Assembly (NCBI RefSeq): GCF_001426195.1 | Contig: NZ_LMRS01000060.1 | Location: 1 to 64,000, forward strand | Direction: 5' to 3' | Origin: Sphingomonas sp. Leaf339 | GTDB taxonomy: Bacteria; Pseudomonadota; Alphaproteobacteria; Sphingomonadales; Sphingomonadaceae | Length of the DNA stretch: 64,000 nt | Shown here: positions 50,308 through 59,473 of the stretch, piece by piece | Layout: each line of letters begins with the position of its first letter | Position numbering within the stretch: the first letter of the stretch is position 1 | Notes under the pieces: generated by a model | Database searches by the model: none | What the model was told of the DNA's origin: nothing | What the model saw: only the letters and a program-made list of their open reading frames with translations | Position numbers and translations under genes: made by a program

Positions 50308-50416
50308 CGAAAGCACGAACTCGCGAGGCCATTAATATCCGAAAGCACGAACTTTCGGTGGCATTAATATCCGAAAGCACGAACTTTTTCGGGCATTAAT
50401 ACTCGAAAGCACGAAC
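50308..50416. repeat. Origin iterons, four copies exactly 32 bp apart
   Basis: CGAAAGCACGAAC occurs at 50308, 50340, 50372 and 50404. Each start is exactly 32 bases after the previous, about three helical turns, so bound RepA molecules would lie on one face. The spacers keep ATTAATA or ATTGATA before the iteron. This is a plasmid origin of replication of the iteron type. Confidence 0.88.
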
Positions 50417-50700
50417 CGTGAACGCTTCCGATGTTGGATTTTACCTGCGATTGTAAAGGTTCCAGCCGGCGTCATGCCGGCACAGCAATCGGAGCGGCTG
50501 TGACCTCATAAAAGAAAGCCCGGCACGAAGGCCGGGCATCCCCCGGTACGATGACCGGATTGATGGAGCGACGTCGCCAAACGTCGACCCGAAGTACACA
50601 ACTTCCTCCAGATACCCCTGATCGACCATCGGTTCAAGGATGCGCGTTTCGCGCCACGTCCTCTCTTTGTCCCGGTCCCAGCCCCATGAGGGGATGGAAG

Positions 50701-51561
50701 ATGACGGCGTTTACCCTGGGGGAAGCGGCGACGCTGGCGTTGCGCGGCGTTCGCGTGGCCAAGCCCGCGCGTTCGGGCGCCCCGCATCGCACCGGTGCGC
50801 CGGTGCTGCGCGACAGTATCGAGGCCGGCACTTTCGAGGACATGTTCTTCAGCGTGCCCGCGAAGGGCGAGACGGACCGGTTGCTGCGCGTGGCCCGGCG
50901 CACGCTTGATGCCGGGCGCCAGCTTGCCCGCGAGGCACGCGCCGGCACCCGCGACCTGACCAGAACAGAGCGCGCGATCGCGGCGCTGACTGCGGGGGCG
51001 GTGCGCGTCTATGAGGAGATGCTGACGCTCGCCCGCCTCAATCGTGGCCGCGTCTATCCCAGTTACGACTATCTGGCCGAGGCGACGAAGCTCGGCCGCG
51101 CGACGATCGCCCGTGCGCTTCATATTCTTGAGGGGATCGGCTTCATCGTCCGCCAGCGCCGGTTCAAGCGCGTCGAGGGGGAGGGGCCTGGCCCCCGCTA
51201 CAAGCAGACGTCGAACGCCTATCGGCCCGCCTTGCCGAAGAGCGTCATGGCCTATCTGCCGCGTTGGATGCGGCCCGCGCCGGTGCCGGACGACCAGATC
51301 CAGCGGGAGGCGGATCGGATCGAGGAGACGAAGACGATGCTGGCGAGCCTGTCATGTCGCGATCTGGCGAGGGCGACGGTGAGTGGTACGCTCGGCAAGA
51401 TGCTCGCCCGGCTGGGTGCCCGGATTGATGGTCTGGAGCGTGAGTCTCAAAACAATCTGCAACCGCTAATGGATTATTATTCTAAACCTCAAAATGAGTT
51501 GGCCTGCAGCCAACAGCAACGATTCACGATGAAGCCCGACATACGAAACGACCAAAAGTAA
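50701..51561 (+). CDS. Plasmid winged-helix protein
   Basis: From the ATG of MTAFTLGEAATLALRGVRVA (after GGGATGGAAG) the protein is 286 residues. A winged helix-turn-helix (about 120-165) reads YPSYDYLAEATKLGRATIAR and ALHILEGIGFIVRQ. Proteins of this kind accompany repA on sphingomonad plasmids and may aid replication or control copy number. The C-terminus is basic and Gln-rich. It lies between the origin and parA on the same strand. Confidence 0.65.
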   Translation: MTAFTLGEAATLALRGVRVAKPARSGAPHRTGAPVLRDSIEAGTFEDMFFSVPAKGETDRLLRVARRTLDAGRQLAREARAGTRDLTRTERAIAALTAGAVRVYEEMLTLARLNRGRVYPSYDYLAEATKLGRATIARALHILEGIGFIVRQRRFKRVEGEGPGPRYKQTSNAYRPALPKSVMAYLPRWMRPAPVPDDQIQREADRIEETKTMLASLSCRDLARATVSGTLGKMLARLGARIDGLERESQNNLQPLMDYYSKPQNELACSQQQRFTMKPDIRNDQK

Positions 51562-51722
51562 AATTGGAATCGTAAAGCGTCGGCTACGCCGCCGCATGCT
51601 CCCTAAAGGGATCAAGCGGTTTCCGGTGTGGCCTAAACGAGCGGCATGGAAGGGCGATGTGGTACTCCGCCCGCTGAGAGGGCGGACATCTCTTTGTGCG
51701 TGAGAGACAGATCTTCGCTGAT

Positions 51723-51760
51723 GACATGTCGCCGTGTAGACATGTACAGGACCAGACATG
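51723..51760 (+). promoter_or_regulatory. Direct repeats upstream of parA (partition site or operator)
   Basis: GACATGT at 51723 and 51739 and GACATG at 51755 are spaced by exactly 16 bases; the third covers the parA start codon. Short direct repeats just before a ParA gene with a small ribbon-helix-helix partner are typical of type Ib partition (parS/operator). Confidence 0.65.
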
Positions 51761-52408
51761 CCGACCATCGCGATCATCAGCCAGAAGGGCGGAGCGGGCA
51801 AGACGACGCTGGCGCTTCACCTCGCCGCCGCAGCGCAGGACGCCGGCCGCGTCGCGCTCATCATCGATACCGATCCCCAGGCGACGGCCAGCCAGTGGGC
51901 ATCCTGGCGTCAGGATGCGCCACCCGAAGTAATCGACAGCCCACCGCCGCGCTTGGCCGCCAAGGTGGCGCAGGCCAGCGGGCAGGGGGCCGACTTCATC
52001 GTCATCGACACGCCCCCCCATGCCGACAGCGCCGCACGTGCCGCGGTCGAAATCGCCGACCTCGTCCTGATCCCGTGCCGCCCCAGCGCCTTCGACCTGT
52101 CGGCGATCCAGACCACCGCCAAGCTCGTCCAGTTGCTTCGCAAACCCGCCTTCGTCGTCTTCACCGCCGGCAGCCCCAACGCCCCGCGCATCTATGCCGA
52201 GGCGGGGGAACTAGTCGAAAGCTACGGCACGCCGCCCTGTCCGATCCTGATCCCCGACCGCGCCGCCTATCGCCATGCCTCAGCCGAAGGGCGCACCGTC
52301 ATGGAACTCGAACCCGCCGGCAAGGCCGCTGACGAGATCAGACAGCTATACGAGTGGACATGTCGACAGGTCGGCGAGCCGACCAAGCGCAAGGGGAAGA
52401 TCGCATGA
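51758..52408 (+). CDS. parA: ParA partition ATPase
   Basis: The 216-residue protein opens with the deviant Walker A KGGAGKTT (10-17). Asp-rich Walker A' (IDTDPQ) follows, then Walker B FIVIDTPPHAD and the usual late ALLPCRPS-like element (VLIPCRPSAFDL). The absence of an N-terminal helix-turn-helix marks a small type Ib ParA. It overlaps the next small gene by four bases. With it ParA would distribute plasmid copies at division. Confidence 0.9.
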   Translation: MPTIAIISQKGGAGKTTLALHLAAAAQDAGRVALIIDTDPQATASQWASWRQDAPPEVIDSPPPRLAAKVAQASGQGADFIVIDTPPHADSAARAAVEIADLVLIPCRPSAFDLSAIQTTAKLVQLLRKPAFVVFTAGSPNAPRIYAEAGELVESYGTPPCPILIPDRAAYRHASAEGRTVMELEPAGKAADEIRQLYEWTCRQVGEPTKRKGKIA

Positions 52409-52680
52409 GCCGCAAACCGAGCTTCGCCAACCTGCGCGACCGTGCGGTCCCGGCAGCGGCACCTGCATCAGTTAATCCTGTCGAAAATGTCCGTGAACCG
52501 GAAGGAAAAGGTCCCGCAAGCCGACATGGCCGCAAACAGATTGCCGGTTTCTTCACCCCCGACATGTCCTTCGCCATGCACATGCTGGCGAGACGGCAGG
52601 GGCGGAGCTTACAGGATCTGATGGCCGAGGCTTTCAACGATGTGCTGCGCAAACACGGTGAGAGCCCCATCGGGAATTAG
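52405..52680 (+). CDS. ParA partner, small DNA-binding protein (ribbon-helix-helix type)
   Basis: The 91-residue protein overlaps the parA stop (ATGA). The first 50 residues are flexible and Pro/Ala-rich. The end (about 50-91), KQIAGFFTPDMSFAMHMLAR and GRSLQDLMAEAFNDVLRKHG, reads like a ribbon-helix-helix domain with one strand and two helices. Such centromere-binding proteins partner small ParA. It is not a classical ParB. I see no more certain family assignment. Confidence 0.7.
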   Translation: MSRKPSFANLRDRAVPAAAPASVNPVENVREPEGKGPASRHGRKQIAGFFTPDMSFAMHMLARRQGRSLQDLMAEAFNDVLRKHGESPIGN

Positions 52681-52701
52681 GCTGACCGTTACGTACAGTT
52701 A

Positions 52702-53636
52702 GAGCGTTTTCCGGCCGACGTGAGTCGACGAGGGATTCACACGGACGCGCTGATCTGATTCACGGTGTTGGTTGGATGGAGGCCGGCATGGATGGGCAAG
52801 CCGTTCTCGATGGATCTTCGGTTGGGAGCGCTGGCCGCGGTTGATGAGGGGATGAGTTGCCGGACTGCGGCGGTGCGCTTCGGTGTGCCGGTCGCGACGG
52901 TGATCCGGTGGCATGACCAGCGCCGCAGCACGGGTGCCTATGCCGCCAAGCCGCAGGGCGAGGACACGCGGTCACGCCGGATCGAGGCGCATCGGAACAC
53001 GGTCCTGGCGCTGTACGGGTCCCGCCGCGACATCACGCTGGACGAGCTGCGCCGCGAGCTGAGCGCGTGCGAGGACTGGTTCGACGGTCAGCTCGACCTT
53101 GATCCCGAGCGGCTGGTGTTCATCGATGAAACCTGGACGGCAACCAACATGACACGAAGCCACGGCCGATGCTTTTCGGGGCGAGCGTCTGCGGATGGGC
53201 TACCCGCATGGCCATCGCAAGACGACCACACTGGTCGTCGGGCTGCGCATGACCCGCATGGTCGCGCCGATGGTGCTCGATGGCCCGATTAACCGCGACT
53301 AGTTCGAAGCCTATGTCGGTCAGGTTCTCGTTCCCGACCTCAGGCACGGCGACGTGGTAAGCATGGACAACCTGTCCAGCCACAAGCGCGCCAGCGTCCG
53401 CGAGGCCATCGAAGCCGCAGGCGCCCGCCTTATGTTCCTCCCGCCCTACAGCCCCGACTTCAACCCGATCGAGAAGGCGTTCGCCCGTCTCAAGGCCATG
53501 CTGCGCAGGGCAGGCGAGCGCACCGTGTCGGGGCTGTGGTCCCTCATCGGCAGGTTGGTCGACCTGTTCCCACCGCAGGAATGCTCCAACTACTTCAGCT
53601 CTTGCGGCTATGATCCGGACTGATCGGCATCTGCTC
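52702..53636 (+). mobile_element. IS630-family insertion sequence, inactive
   Basis: The element runs between TA duplications (52700-52701 and 53637-53638) with short inverted ends GAGC/GCTC, as expected for IS630, which targets TA. It carries one broken transposase gene. It lies just right of the partition genes and ends the plasmid-like module. Confidence 0.75.
52792..53623 (+). pseudogene. IS630-family transposase, broken
   Basis: The protein pieces MGKPFSMDLRLGALAAVDEG, IDETWTATNMTRSHGRC, MDNLSSHKRASVREAIEAAG and LPPYSPDFNPIEKAFARLKA are the N-terminal HTH and the DDE blocks of IS630. Between ELRRELSA and EDWFDGQL the usual segment of about 45 residues is missing in frame. A frameshift follows TRSHGRC, and a TAG (near 53300) replaces Trp in NRD-WFEA. 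The element cannot move by itself. Confidence 0.9.
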
Positions 53637-53638
53637 TA

Positions 53639-53913
53639 GTGCTCGTTAATGGTGGTGCCGCGGTTCAGCTTCCAGGCATCGGACGCAATCGAGAGTAACC
53701 GGGGTGATTTTGCGAGAGGGCCGGCTATCCTGAGAACGCGTTCTATGGAAAGATTAATGGCAATATTCACACCGTCATGCTGATGTGATTCATGGTGGTG
53801 GCTGGATGGAGGCTGGCATGAATGGGCAAGCCGTTGTCATTGTAAACAAGGAAAGGCCCCGTTGTGCGGACAGGCCATTACCTTTCCATATAACGCGAAG
53901 ATCAGTTTACCTT
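53639..53913. other. Remnant of a second IS630 copy
   Basis: This stretch has no intact gene. Bases 53781-53838 match 52751-52808, the 5' end of the IS630 transposase gene, at 51 of 58 positions and then stop abruptly. The match is an older, truncated copy of a related element beside the newer one. Confidence 0.7.
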
Positions 53914-54849
53914 TTATAATTGCTCGCTGAGAAACGATTCATAGCTACGCTCGATACCTTCCTCCAGTCCCGTCTTCGCACACCAGCCTAGTGCGGTAAG
54001 CCGATCGACATTCATCAGCTTGCGCGGTGTGCCATCGGGCTTGGTGAGGTCATGGAGGATATCACCCTTATAGCCCAATACGTCCATAACGATCCGGGTA
54101 AGATCCATGATCGACACATCCTCCCCAACGCCAATATTGACGTGCTGTTCGCCTGAATAATGATTCATCAGGTGGACGCAGGCGTCGGCGCAATCCTCTA
54201 CGAACAGAAATTCGCGCCTAGGCGTACCCGTGCCCCACACCGTCACGGGATTGCCTGATGCCTTGGCCTCATGAACCTTGCGGATCAGGGCTGGCATCAC
54301 ATGGCTAGAGAGGGGATCGTAATTGTCGCCCGGACCATAAAGATTGGTGGGCATGGCCGATATGAAATCGCGCCCGTACTGGCGTCTGTAGGCCTGGGCC
54401 AGTTTGACGCCGGCGATCTTGGCGATCGCATACCATTCGTTGGTGGGTTCCAGCGGGCCGGTTAACAGCGCGTCCTCTATCAGCGGCTGCGGAGCGAGCC
54501 GGGGGTAGATGCAGCTAGAACCGAGGAACAACAGCTTCTCGACATCGGTCGCATGAGCACCGGCGATGATGGCGGTTTCGATCAACAAATTGTCGAGCAG
54601 GAAGTCGACCGGACGACTGTCATTCGCCAATATGCCACCCACTTTTGCAGCGGCAAGGAACACCGCGTCTGGCTTTGTATCTCGCATCCATGCCAGCACC
54701 CCGACCTGATCGCGCAGGTCGAGCGTATCACGAGAGACGGTGAGCACCTCGCAATCATCGGCTACCAGACGGCGCACGATGGCCGAACCCACCATGCCGC
54801 GGTGACCGGCTACCCACACTTTCTTGCCCGTCAATTCAAAGGAGGGCAT
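53914..54849 (-). CDS. fcl: GDP-L-fucose synthase
   Basis: The 311-residue protein is an SDR epimerase/reductase with the cofactor site VWVAGHRGMVGSAIVRRL near the start, the catalytic Tyr-Lys pair in NEWYAIAKIAGVKL and YLGPGDNYDPLSSHV-type family blocks (here NLYGPGDNYDPLSSHVMPAL). It turns the 4-keto-6-deoxymannose intermediate into GDP-L-fucose. The stop of gmd is one base away, so the two genes form one unit. Last gene of the minus-strand fucose cluster. Confidence 0.95.
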   Translation of the reverse strand: MPSFELTGKKVWVAGHRGMVGSAIVRRLVADDCEVLTVSRDTLDLRDQVGVLAWMRDTKPDAVFLAAAKVGGILANDSRPVDFLLDNLLIETAIIAGAHATDVEKLLFLGSSCIYPRLAPQPLIEDALLTGPLEPTNEWYAIAKIAGVKLAQAYRRQYGRDFISAMPTNLYGPGDNYDPLSSHVMPALIRKVHEAKASGNPVTVWGTGTPRREFLFVEDCADACVHLMNHYSGEQHVNIGVGEDVSIMDLTRIVMDVLGYKGDILHDLTKPDGTPRKLMNVDRLTALGWCAKTGLEEGIERSYESFLSEQL

Positions 54850-54850
54850 G

Positions 54851-55918
54851 TCAGGCGTCCTTTGCGATCGGCGCGTCGCGCATCACCATCAGGTCTTTTT
54901 GTACCATCTCGCGCGCGAGATCGCGGGCAGAGGTTTCATGCTGCCAGCCTAGGCGTTCGCGTGCCTTGGTTGGATCACCGATCAGCAGTTCCACTTCGGT
55001 TGGCCGGAAATAACGCGGATCGACTTCGACCAGGCAGCGGCCGGTTTGTACGCACCACCCTTTCTCCTCCACGCCCTTCCCACGCCATTCCAAGGTGATG
55101 CCCACGTCGGCGAATGCCCAGTTCACGAAATCGCGCACTGTTGTGGTCTCACCGGTGGCCAGTACGTAATCATCGGGCTCATCCTGCTGCATCATCAGCC
55201 ACATACCGCGCACATATTCACGTGCATGGCCCCAGTCGCGGCGCGCATCGATATTACCCAGCCATAATCTCTCCTGTCGGCCAAGATGGATCGCCGCAGC
55301 GGCGCGGGTGATCTTGCGGGTGACGAAGGTTTCGCCGCGAAGAGGGCTTTCATGATTGAACAGGATACCGTTCGACGCGTGCATGCCATAGGCCTCGCGG
55401 TAATTTACCACGATCCAATAGGCGTAGAGCTTGGCCACGGCATACGGCGAACGGGGATAAAATGGCGTGGTTTCACTTTGCGGCACTTCTTGCACGAGGC
55501 CGTAGAGTTCGGACGTGGAGGCCTGGTAGAAACGGGTGGACCGTTCCATCCCCAGAATACGGATCGCTTCCAGCAGGCGCAGGGCGCCGATCGCATCGGC
55601 ATTGGCCGTGTATTCAGGTGTCTCGAAACTCACTGCTACATGGCTTTGTGCGGCAAGATTGTAGATTTCGGTGGGCTTTGTTTCCTGGATAATCCTGATT
55701 AGATTGGTCGAATCAGTCAGGTCGCCATAATGTAGATGGAACCGTGCGCCTTCGACATGCGGGTCTTGGTAGATATTCTCAATCCGGGCGGTGTTGAACG
55801 AGGAGGAACGGCGTTTGACGCCATGAACCTCATAGCCCTTAGTCAGCAGCAATTCCGACAGATAGGCACCATCCTGCCCGGTGACGCCGGTGATTAGCGC
55901 GACTTTGCGATCGGACAA
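54851..55918 (-). CDS. gmd: GDP-mannose 4,6-dehydratase
   Basis: The 355-residue protein has the NADP site [19 protein letters not shown], the family sequence [11 protein letters not shown] and the active-site Tyr-Lys in [15 protein letters not shown]. It converts GDP-D-mannose to GDP-4-keto-6-deoxy-D-mannose, the first step to GDP-L-fucose. It is followed by fcl after one base. Together they supply the donor for the fucosyltransferase upstream. Confidence 0.96.
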   Translation of the reverse strand: MSDRKVALITGVTGQDGAYLSELLLTKGYEVHGVKRRSSSFNTARIENIYQDPHVEGARFHLHYGDLTDSTNLIRIIQETKPTEIYNLAAQSHVAVSFETPEYTANADAIGALRLLEAIRILGMERSTRFYQASTSELYGLVQEVPQSETTPFYPRSPYAVAKLYAYWIVVNYREAYGMHASNGILFNHESPLRGETFVTRKITRAAAAIHLGRQERLWLGNIDARRDWGHAREYVRGMWLMMQQDEPDDYVLATGETTTVRDFVNWAFADVGITLEWRGKGVEEKGWCVQTGRCLVEVDPRYFRPTEVELLIGDPTKARERLGWQHETSARDLAREMVQKDLMVMRDAPIAKDA

Positions 55919-55992
55919 AATTTACCCTTTCCTTAATACGAGCAGCTCGCCGTATTGCAGCCGATGTTTGTCGTCCAGCAGCGGCGTCTATA

Positions 55993-56838
55993 TTACATTC
56001 TGCGCCACTGCTGCGGAACGAGATCGCCTTCGCTACCATGACCGGACTCATACCAGACGGCCGGTGCGATCACCTGCTTGTCGCGATGATCCGCAAGCCA
56101 AGCTGCCCACCAGCTAAAACTGCTGTTCGCGGTAATGAAATGTCGGCAATTGGACATCAGCCGAAAATCCTCGATATCGGCCGAGCCGACGTTGTGGGAT
56201 ACTAAAGTGCTGTTATCCGGCAGACGCGCGTTGCGGCTGACCCATTCGGGATCGTCAGTGAAGACGAAGTACCGGACGCCGGGTACGGACTCTTCCATCG
56301 CGCTCAACGCTCGGTCATAATAATCGGGTGGACAAGCGCGCAAGGTCGTCGACGGCCCGAGATAGTCGGTTCGGCGAAAGTGAACGCATACTGAGGGCTG
56401 GGCTTTGATAGCGGCCAAAAGCTCGGCATTTTTTTCGTCAGGTGCGGTCCTGAACGCAAACTCGTCCAGCAGGCGCGATCGGTGATCGGCGAAGAACAAC
56501 TCACTCTGCCAGCAGCCGATCAGATAAGTGTTGTCGGTGATCGCCGGTACGCGTGGGTCAAATCCTTCCGCCTGATCGACCAAGATGTCGAACCGACCAG
56601 GCATCAGACGAAGCCGTTTCGACAGGCCGATCCTCTTGGCGGTGAACGATGATATGCGTGGCGCCGTGATCGCCAAGTGGCCAAGAGCGAACGGGCGGCT
56701 TGGAAAATTCGGATCGACGACATCGTAATGCCGTACGTCTATCTCAAAAGAATCCTGCGCTCGTGCTGCAGCGGCATAGCCGGTCGCATATTGGAACAGC
56801 TGGTTGCCCAATCCCCCCGTTAGTTGCGAAACAATCAT
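55993..56838 (-). CDS. GT11 fucosyltransferase, alpha-1,2 type
   Basis: The start is the ATG of MIVSQLTGGLGNQLFQYATG, the classical GT11 opening; a longer frame begins at 56895. The 281-residue protein also has the donor motif VHFRRTDYL and the C-terminal NCRHFITANSSFSWWAAWL. GT11 enzymes move fucose from GDP-fucose to O-2 of galactose, as in blood-group H. The gene is 74 bases upstream of gmd in the same run. Confidence 0.93.
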   Translation of the reverse strand: MIVSQLTGGLGNQLFQYATGYAAAARAQDSFEIDVRHYDVVDPNFPSRPFALGHLAITAPRISSFTAKRIGLSKRLRLMPGRFDILVDQAEGFDPRVPAITDNTYLIGCWQSELFFADHRSRLLDEFAFRTAPDEKNAELLAAIKAQPSVCVHFRRTDYLGPSTTLRACPPDYYDRALSAMEESVPGVRYFVFTDDPEWVSRNARLPDNSTLVSHNVGSADIEDFRLMSNCRHFITANSSFSWWAAWLADHRDKQVIAPAVWYESGHGSEGDLVPQQWRRM

Positions 56839-56881
56839 CGGTGATTTCTTTCGATAGTCGCTCGTAAGCATGCTGAACTGA

Positions 56882-58327
56882 TCATGGCCGTGCAAGTCGG
56901 CGACGCAGGGTGGTTACGCCCAATCGCAACTCGTCGAACAGAGGGTGACGAAGCCATGCGATCCCAGCAAGCCACAACGCTATACCTATTGTAATGCTGG
57001 CGGCGATCGGGGCGAGGGGGGCGTTTGCGGCCCAATCGTAACGGATCATCACGATGATTGACGGTGCGGCGGCCAGTGCGGCCAGTGCGGCCGTCTCGAC
57101 GGATATCTTCGTCAATTCCCATTCGGTGGCACCGATCATACGGTTGATCTGCCGGCCGTAGAGAACCAGCGCCAGCAGCGCATCGACGATGCTGGCCGCG
57201 GCTGCGCCGACCAAGTTGAACAGACTGCCAACAGCGCGGCTGATGACGCTAAAGGTCGAACGGATCGCCTCGATCGTTGTCTGCACGCGCAGTTCGTCTT
57301 TGATGACAAACAGTTCCCAATGCATCGCAAAACGCAGCGTTATGAACTGGGCGATCAGTAACAGCGACAGGGGCGTTGCCGCTCCCAGCCAGCGTTCACC
57401 ATAAAGCAGCAAGATTGCTGGCTTAGCTAACACCGCCAAACCGATCAGAATGGGTCCCATGATGCCGGAGATCGTCCGCATCGCGCGTAGATAGGTGTCG
57501 TGTAATTCGCCGGTATCGCGATGAACTTGCGAAAGCTTGGCGAAGATAACCCGGGTAGCGGCACCATAAACGTTTTGGAACAGCATCATGTTAATGCTGC
57601 TTGCTCGTGAAAAAAGGCCAAGTGCGGCCAACCCCAGCATCCGGCCAATGATGATGTCCGAGAAACGAGCAGCCAGCGCTGAAATACCGCCGATCGACAT
57701 CATGCGCAGGCCGAAGATAACCATTGTGCGCCAGTCGCGTAGGGCAAAGCGCATGCCGACATATTGGCGGCCCAGCAGCGAATAGCCAAGCGATCCCGTC
57801 AGCGCATAGGCAATGGCACCGTAGCCTGCGCTCATGTAGCTAGCTCCCGCCAGTGCTGCTCCGACGGTAGCCATTGCGCTGGTGATCGTCTGCGAGACAG
57901 TAATGATCGAGATACGTTGAAACTGCATGGTGCGCTGCAGCATGCTGGATGGACGTAGATCGAAGACCGCGATCAACGGGGCTACTGCTAGCAAGCGAAG
58001 GACTTGTGCAACCGCCGGGTCACCCAGGAAACGCCCCGCACTGGAACTGATCGCTATTGTCACCGTGCTTAGTGCGACGTTCAAGATGGCGTTAACTGTG
58101 AAGGCAGTGGCCAGTACATCGTCGTCCGGATCTACCGCACGGACGATGAAATTACCTACCCCGAACGTGGCGATGACCTGAAACGCTCCATACGCGGCAA
58201 AGGCCACAGCATAGATTCCCATCTCCCGCGGTGTGAGCAATCGCGTCAGGACGATCATCGCGGCGAACGAGATGCCGAACGACAGAAATTGCGCCAGTAT
58301 GGTCCACAGGAAAGCTCGACGTACCAT
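56882..58327 (-). CDS. Wzx-type polysaccharide flippase (MOP superfamily)
   Basis: The 481-residue protein has about 12-14 hydrophobic segments and the opening typical of O-antigen/exopolysaccharide flippases (RRAFLWTILAQFLSFGISFA, then TRLLTPREMGIYAVAFAAYG). It should move lipid-linked repeat units across the inner membrane. No Wzy polymerase or Wzz regulator is in the window. It lies between the methyltransferase and fucosyltransferase genes. Confidence 0.9.
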   Translation of the reverse strand: MVRRAFLWTILAQFLSFGISFAAMIVLTRLLTPREMGIYAVAFAAYGAFQVIATFGVGNFIVRAVDPDDDVLATAFTVNAILNVALSTVTIAISSSAGRFLGDPAVAQVLRLLAVAPLIAVFDLRPSSMLQRTMQFQRISIITVSQTITSAMATVGAALAGASYMSAGYGAIAYALTGSLGYSLLGRQYVGMRFALRDWRTMVIFGLRMMSIGGISALAARFSDIIIGRMLGLAALGLFSRASSINMMLFQNVYGAATRVIFAKLSQVHRDTGELHDTYLRAMRTISGIMGPILIGLAVLAKPAILLLYGERWLGAATPLSLLLIAQFITLRFAMHWELFVIKDELRVQTTIEAIRSTFSVISRAVGSLFNLVGAAAASIVDALLALVLYGRQINRMIGATEWELTKISVETAALAALAAAPSIIVMIRYDWAANAPLAPIAASITIGIALWLAGIAWLRHPLFDELRLGVTTLRRRLARP

Positions 58328-58443
58328 CGTTCACTCGCGCAATAAAAGCGCACCTTGCAAGGAGGTCGCGTGCTGCCGCATCTCGGAAAGAGAGCGCTAT
58401 ATCGGATCGCTCTCTGTAGACAAGCGCCGGCTTCCCGCAGCGC

Positions 58444-59154
58444 TTAGCGCACGAACACCGCGTCACATTGCAGCACTTCGCCCGTGTCCCCATCATAATG
58501 ACCGTTGAACATGCCTGCGCAGCGAAACCCGTGGCCGACGATGTCGGCGCATAACTCATAGAACAGCTTTTCACCTTCATAGAGGGGCTGGAGCGCCATT
58601 TCGCAATACACGACGGCTGTTTGTGCCAGCGTCATCGGGGCACCACGCAAAACCTCGCTTTCGAATCCCTGAACGTCCATTTTCAACAGATAAGGCGTGG
58701 CAAAGCCGTGTCGAGGAACCGCCTCGTCGAGAGGCAAAACCCCAATCTCCTCGGTGCCGACATAGGCGGATTCCGGTGCCGTCAAGCGATGCCGTTCCAG
58801 CATCGGCAGGATGGAAGAACTCTGCGAATTGCCGGCGACGTTGATCTTCACCGTGTCGCGGCCGGCACCGATCGCAGTGCGTGGGGCAATCGTCCATAGT
58901 GGGTCGGATTTCGCCGTCCGTGACAGGGCCGCGTGTGCATCGCGAAGTGGTTCAAACGACATGATCGGCCCGCCCCATCCAACGGACCGCATCTGTTGTG
59001 CGAATTGACCTTCATTGGCGCCGACATCCAGCACGCAGGCTACTCCAGCCTGATCTATGAGCCGCTTCACGGCCGCGATACGATCTTGCACCGAATTCAC
59101 GCGCCGTAGTTCGACACCCGCGATCCGTAAGAGCCGTTGTATCGTATTCTTCAC
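58444..59154 (-). CDS. FkbM-family methyltransferase
   Basis: The start codon is GTG, preceded by AAAGGT. The 236-residue protein has the SAM site VLDVGANEGQFAQQMRSVGW, an SFEPL motif and the block KMDVQGFESEVLRGA that defines the FkbM family. Such enzymes O-methylate sugars or other hydroxyls of polysaccharides. It is first in the minus-strand fucose operon and faces the acyltransferase gene across a divergent promoter region. Confidence 0.88.
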   Translation of the reverse strand: MKNTIQRLLRIAGVELRRVNSVQDRIAAVKRLIDQAGVACVLDVGANEGQFAQQMRSVGWGGPIMSFEPLRDAHAALSRTAKSDPLWTIAPRTAIGAGRDTVKINVAGNSQSSSILPMLERHRLTAPESAYVGTEEIGVLPLDEAVPRHGFATPYLLKMDVQGFESEVLRGAPMTLAQTAVVYCEMALQPLYEGEKLFYELCADIVGHGFRCAGMFNGHYDGDTGEVLQCDAVFVR

Positions 59155-59473
59155 CGTTGACCTTTCTGTCGACTGTCCAATCCACTCGCGGTTTGCCGCA
59201 CTTGGTCACATCCCTCCCTTCGGGCCATCCGTCTGTTTCGTCAAATCAGCGCAAACATCGCGACGGCCTCACACCGGCACACAGGTGGCCTCGTGCCATC
59301 AATTGGACGGTAAAAAGCCACGTCTTGCCATAACGAAACACACTAGGTAACACATATCGAAGGATAATTGGGTATCGACATTTCAAATCGCTTCAGTGGG
59401 GCGAATAAGGTAAACGGTCATTTCAACCCCCACTCTTCGCACGATCTCTGACGCCCCCACGTCCCGCCCCGTT
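59155..59473. promoter_or_regulatory. Divergent promoter region of the polysaccharide locus
   Basis: About 320 bases, AT-richer than the surroundings, separate the FkbM operon (minus) from the acyltransferase genes (plus). Both promoters must lie here. I saw no strong palindrome or repeat and cannot assign promoter boxes. Confidence 0.45.
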
